From Novosphingobium pentaromativorans US6-1 (GTDB taxonomy: Bacteria > Pseudomonadota > Alphaproteobacteria > Sphingomonadales > Sphingomonadaceae): 64,000 nt of DNA. The notes below the pieces were generated by a model. That model had not been told where the DNA came from. It searched no databases and was given only the letters and a program-made list of their open reading frames with translations. Both the position numbers and the translations under genes were made by a program. Positions 61,543-64,000 of the stretch are shown here, in pieces. Each line of letters starts with the position of its first letter. The stretch's first letter is position 1. The stretch covers positions 271,705 through 335,704 of the forward strand of contig NZ_CP009293.1 of assembly GCF_000767465.1 (NCBI RefSeq), given 5' to 3'.

Positions 61543-61571
61543 TTGACTAACTACCCTGTATTTGGCATAGC
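61543..61571 (+). promoter_or_regulatory. Candidate parA promoter
   Basis: TTGACT at 61543-61548 and CATAGC at 61566-61571 with a 17-nt spacer, 71 nt upstream of parA. The -35 matches 5/6 but the -10 is weak, so this is tentative. Confidence 0.3.
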
Positions 61572-61641
61572 TGTCCGGGATTAGGGGCCATTATGCGGTA
61601 ATTTTCACGAACCGTGGCCGGTTTGGGTTCAAGAAGGGGAC

Positions 61642-62844
61642 ATGCCCATGCTGTCGGGTCAGATTCTCGATGCGATGATAACCTCGTGCGAGAATGCCAA
61701 GACGGTCCTGCGGCAAGCGGCTATCGATCCATCCGATCGCAAAACGCTGAACATTTCAATGGGGGCAACCGTCGCCGCTGAATTGCTCGGGCGAACGCCG
61801 GAAGCGCTTTCCAAGGCGGAGGCGCGTGGCCGACTGCCCGCTCCCAAGACGGCAGCCAATGGACGCCGGTTTTACACAGTCGAGGACTTGATCGCGATCC
61901 GCGAGAAGCTGGGCATCAAGATGGGCAAATTGCCCTCGGAACGAGCCGTCGTGATCGCCGTGCAGAACTTCAAGGGCGGCGTCAGCAAATCGACGACGGG
62001 CAAGCATCTCGCAGATTATCTGGCGCTGCGGGGTTACCGAGTGCTCGTGGTCGATTGCGATCCCCAGGCCTCGATGAGTGTGATGTTCGACGTCAATCTC
62101 GAGGCATTGGTGGACGAGACGCATACGCTCTCGAACTTCCTCTCGCCGCGTATCGACGAAGCCGATTCGCTGCGAAAGACGATCCAGAAGACCGCCTGGC
62201 CCAATATCGATATCTGCCCGGCGAACCTGGGCCTGCAGGACACCGAATGGGAACTGACCGCAACCATCGAGGAAGGCCCGACCGCCATTGCCGGCGCGTT
62301 CAGGATGTTGAGGATCGGCCTGGAAGAAGTGCGGCACGATTATGATGTCGTGATCCTCGATCCTCCCCCGGCCATGGGCTTTTTGGGTGTGAACACGTTG
62401 ACGGCTGCGGACGGCTTGCTGATCCCCGTGCCGGCCCGGCAGCTCGACTATCTTTCGACGATCCATTTCATGCAGACCTGTCGGGAAGCGATGGACCTCG
62501 TCTCGAAGTTCGATACTTCGATCGACTACGGGTTCATTCGTGTCGTCTGCACCATGTTCCAGCCCAACAGGACCAACGAAGCGCAGATGCTTCAGGTCAT
62601 GGAGAAAACCTACGCCGGTCAGATGCTATCGACGCCGATCCTCCTGTCGGAAGAGATCAAGAATGCCGGTCTGTCGATGTCGTCGATCTACGAGATTAAC
62701 AAGCCATACGGATCACACCAGACCTACACGCGGTGCCGCGACAACCTCAACATGGTGTTTCGCGAGATCGAAAAGGATATTTGCAAACAGTGGCCGTCGC
62801 GGATGGCGCAGGTCGGCACCGACAGACTGACGGAGGCGGCATGA
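61642..62844 (+). CDS. parA: ParA/RepA-type partition ATPase
   Basis: A 400-aa Walker-type ATPase. The N-terminal winged HTH/MerR-like segment (AAELLGRTPEALSKAEARGR, about 45-64) is followed by the deviant Walker A FKGGVSKSTTGKHLADYLAL (about 113-132), Walker A' VLVVDCDPQAS, and VVILDPPPAMGFLGVNTLTA. This is the long type Ia ParA/RepA form with an N-terminal DNA-binding region that usually autoregulates the operon. The stop overlaps the parB start (ATGA). Confidence 0.9.
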   Translation: MPMLSGQILDAMITSCENAKTVLRQAAIDPSDRKTLNISMGATVAAELLGRTPEALSKAEARGRLPAPKTAANGRRFYTVEDLIAIREKLGIKMGKLPSERAVVIAVQNFKGGVSKSTTGKHLADYLALRGYRVLVVDCDPQASMSVMFDVNLEALVDETHTLSNFLSPRIDEADSLRKTIQKTAWPNIDICPANLGLQDTEWELTATIEEGPTAIAGAFRMLRIGLEEVRHDYDVVILDPPPAMGFLGVNTLTAADGLLIPVPARQLDYLSTIHFMQTCREAMDLVSKFDTSIDYGFIRVVCTMFQPNRTNEAQMLQVMEKTYAGQMLSTPILLSEEIKNAGLSMSSIYEINKPYGSHQTYTRCRDNLNMVFREIEKDICKQWPSRMAQVGTDRLTEAA

Positions 62845-63920
62845 GCAGCGCTGGGGGCAGGCGTCGCAGTCTACTGGCGAGCGCCATCGAGAGCATCGGG
62901 ACGACCCCTGCCCCGACTTCCGTGCCAGAGGCGGTCGACGCCGAAGTGCTGGTCGATCGCGACAAGCCCGTCGACGAGCCGTCCACACCCTCTTTTTTGG
63001 AGCGGCGCGGTATTGCGTTCGACGAGATTGCACGCACCGTCAAACGCCCGACGATCCGTCTGAAGCCCTCGGAATGCTCTATCTGGCCGGGGAACGCTCG
63101 CGATCATGCAGCTCTGAGCTACGAACGCTGTGCGTCGCTCATCGACTCCATCCGGGAGGAAGGATCCAACCGCGAGCCGGTTGTTGTGCGGCGGACGCCG
63201 AACGCCGACAATCCCTATGAGTTGATCGTCGGCACCCGCCGCCATTTCTCGGTTTCATGGCTACATGCCAACAACCATAGCGAAATCGAGCTCGTTGCTC
63301 GTATCGAGACGCTTGACGATGAGGCCGCATTCCGGCTCGCAGATCTTGAAAACCGCGAGCGCGAGGACGTCACTGATCTCGAACGGGCGCGCAATTACAG
63401 GCACGCCGTAGATGCCTATTACAACGGCGTGCGCACGCAGATGGCCGATCGCTTGGCGATCCCCAAGCAGAACCTCCACAACCTCCTCCAGCTAGCGGAG
63501 TTGCCGGACGAAGTTGTAGCAGCGTTTGCTGAGCCTGGAGACGTCAAGGTCCGGCACGGCATGCGGCTCTCCCCGTTGCTGAAGAACGAGCAGTACCGCG
63601 ACGCGATCATCGCCGCGGCTGTGGCGCTGCGTGCGGAGCAGCAGGCGCTGAAGGATGCCGGGAGCGACAAGATAGAGGGGATCAAGGTTTGCGAGCGCCT
63701 GGCTGCAGCCGCGGCGACGCCTGCGGTGTCGAAGATGCCCCCTCCCCGAGCCAAGCCCGCCCTCACCGCCGCTTCAGGCAAGGAGATCGGCCAGATCCTC
63801 GCCGATACACGGGCTAAGGGTATTACCATCAACATCAATCCAAAGGGCGCAGCTTCGGTCGAGGAGATTCTCGAAGCGCTTCGCCCTGCCATTGAAAGTG
63901 CGAAGTTCAGTCGGAATTAG
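62841..63920 (+). CDS. parB: ParB/RepB-type centromere-binding protein
   Basis: A 359-aa protein from the ATG at 62841 (GGAGG upstream, ATGA overlap with parA). The N-terminal extension is followed by the ParB/Srx domain with SIWPGNARDHAALSYERCAS, then ELIVGTRRHFSVSWL (CTP-binding G-T-R-R). A LADLENREREDVTDLERARN segment and the HTH MADRLAIPKQNLHNLLQLAE follow. The C terminus is acidic and helical. Together with ParA it segregates the plasmid. Confidence 0.9.
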   Translation: MSSAGGRRRSLLASAIESIGTTPAPTSVPEAVDAEVLVDRDKPVDEPSTPSFLERRGIAFDEIARTVKRPTIRLKPSECSIWPGNARDHAALSYERCASLIDSIREEGSNREPVVVRRTPNADNPYELIVGTRRHFSVSWLHANNHSEIELVARIETLDDEAAFRLADLENREREDVTDLERARNYRHAVDAYYNGVRTQMADRLAIPKQNLHNLLQLAELPDEVVAAFAEPGDVKVRHGMRLSPLLKNEQYRDAIIAAAVALRAEQQALKDAGSDKIEGIKVCERLAAAAATPAVSKMPPPRAKPALTAASGKEIGQILADTRAKGITININPKGAASVEEILEALRPAIESAKFSRN

Positions 63921-63963
63921 GCAGAAATCTGATTTAAGTGTTTATTTTCAATTAGTTGGCTCC

Positions 63964-63983
63964 CGGTAAAATGCGTTTTACCG
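63964..63983. promoter_or_regulatory. 20-bp palindrome downstream of parB, candidate parS or operator
   Basis: CGGTAAAATGCGTTTTACCG is a near-perfect palindrome (8-bp arms, 4-nt centre) 43 nt after parB, in the usual position for a centromere site or for the operator of the next gene (outside the window). Confidence 0.5.
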
Positions 63984-64000
63984 ACGCCACGGGACACGAG

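Larger units (their letters stand above)
61120..61641. other. Intergenic region upstream of parA
   Basis: No supported gene. It holds the leader tract of the toprim gene (61144-61160) at one side and the candidate parA promoter (61543-61571) at the other. A TTCCCGAACG at 61472 echoes TCCCGAACG at 8141, near the direct repeats. Confidence 0.4.

Overview
The window looks like part of a large, GC-rich plasmid (or chromid) of a sphingomonad-type alphaproteobacterium. The evidence is a ParA/ParB partition pair at the right end, a complete PRTRC cluster (ParB, E, C, F, B, A, ThiF), a MucR/Ros-type regulator, an ArdC antirestriction protein, toprim/CHC2 and strawberry-notch-like proteins, and many small conserved plasmid hypotheticals mostly read leftwards. 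No rRNA, tRNA, relaxase or CRISPR array was recognised.

Layout. 1-7.0 kb: PRTRC cluster and flanking small genes, read leftwards. 7.0-8.2 kb: a DUF2442 gene, an orphan terminator and 29-bp-spaced direct repeats. 8.91-23.16 kb: a 14.2-kb mobile island of the GInt type (three large tyrosine recombinases plus a small fourth protein, ginA-D) inserted inside a PP-loop/PAPS-reductase-like gene. The two gene halves flank it, and 9-bp inverted ends can be read directly. Its cargo is two divergent accessory systems: (i) a SMEK-domain protein translationally coupled to a short prokaryotic Argonaute with a degenerate PIWI active site, and (ii) a RiPP locus with a 60-aa precursor, a fused radical-SAM/SPASM-HExxH maturase, a UPF0489 (peptide-arginase-like) protein, a GNAT acetyltransferase and a GT2 glycosyltransferase. 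23.2-38.6 kb: plasmid backbone with a Mom-like DNA-modification protein, MucR, an N6-methylase-like protein, a Myb/SANT-repeat protein coupled to a HerA-like ATPase, a NYN/LOTUS protein, two toxin-antitoxin-like loci, several conserved hypotheticals and a DpdA-like (TGT-fold) DNA-modification protein. 38.65-42.2 kb: a decayed accessory segment with nuclease, integrase and M14 peptidase remnants and an intact GNAT gene. 42.25-46.75 kb: thermonuclease, small hypotheticals, ArdC and a large ParB-like protein. 46.9-50.8 kb: a two-gene unit of a phospholipase-D-fold protein and a helical protein of unknown function. 51.0-59.0 kb: a strawberry-notch-like methyltransferase/helicase gene split by a 3.8-kb RIT element (three overlapping tyrosine recombinases, 41-bp perfect terminal inverted repeats). 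59.2-61.1 kb: a frameshifted quinone oxidoreductase and a toprim/zinc-finger protein. 61.6-64 kb: parA-parB and a 20-bp palindrome.

How it fits together. The backbone encodes maintenance (two ParA/ParB-type systems plus a third ParB-like protein), anti-restriction and DNA modification. The islands bring immunity (short Argonaute) and a peptide natural product. Many leftward backbone operons share a polypurine leader (GAAGGGGAGGGGG-like) 25-80 nt upstream of their first gene, suggesting a common expression signal. Several genes carry single frameshifts; whether these are real lesions or sequence errors cannot be decided from the sequence alone.
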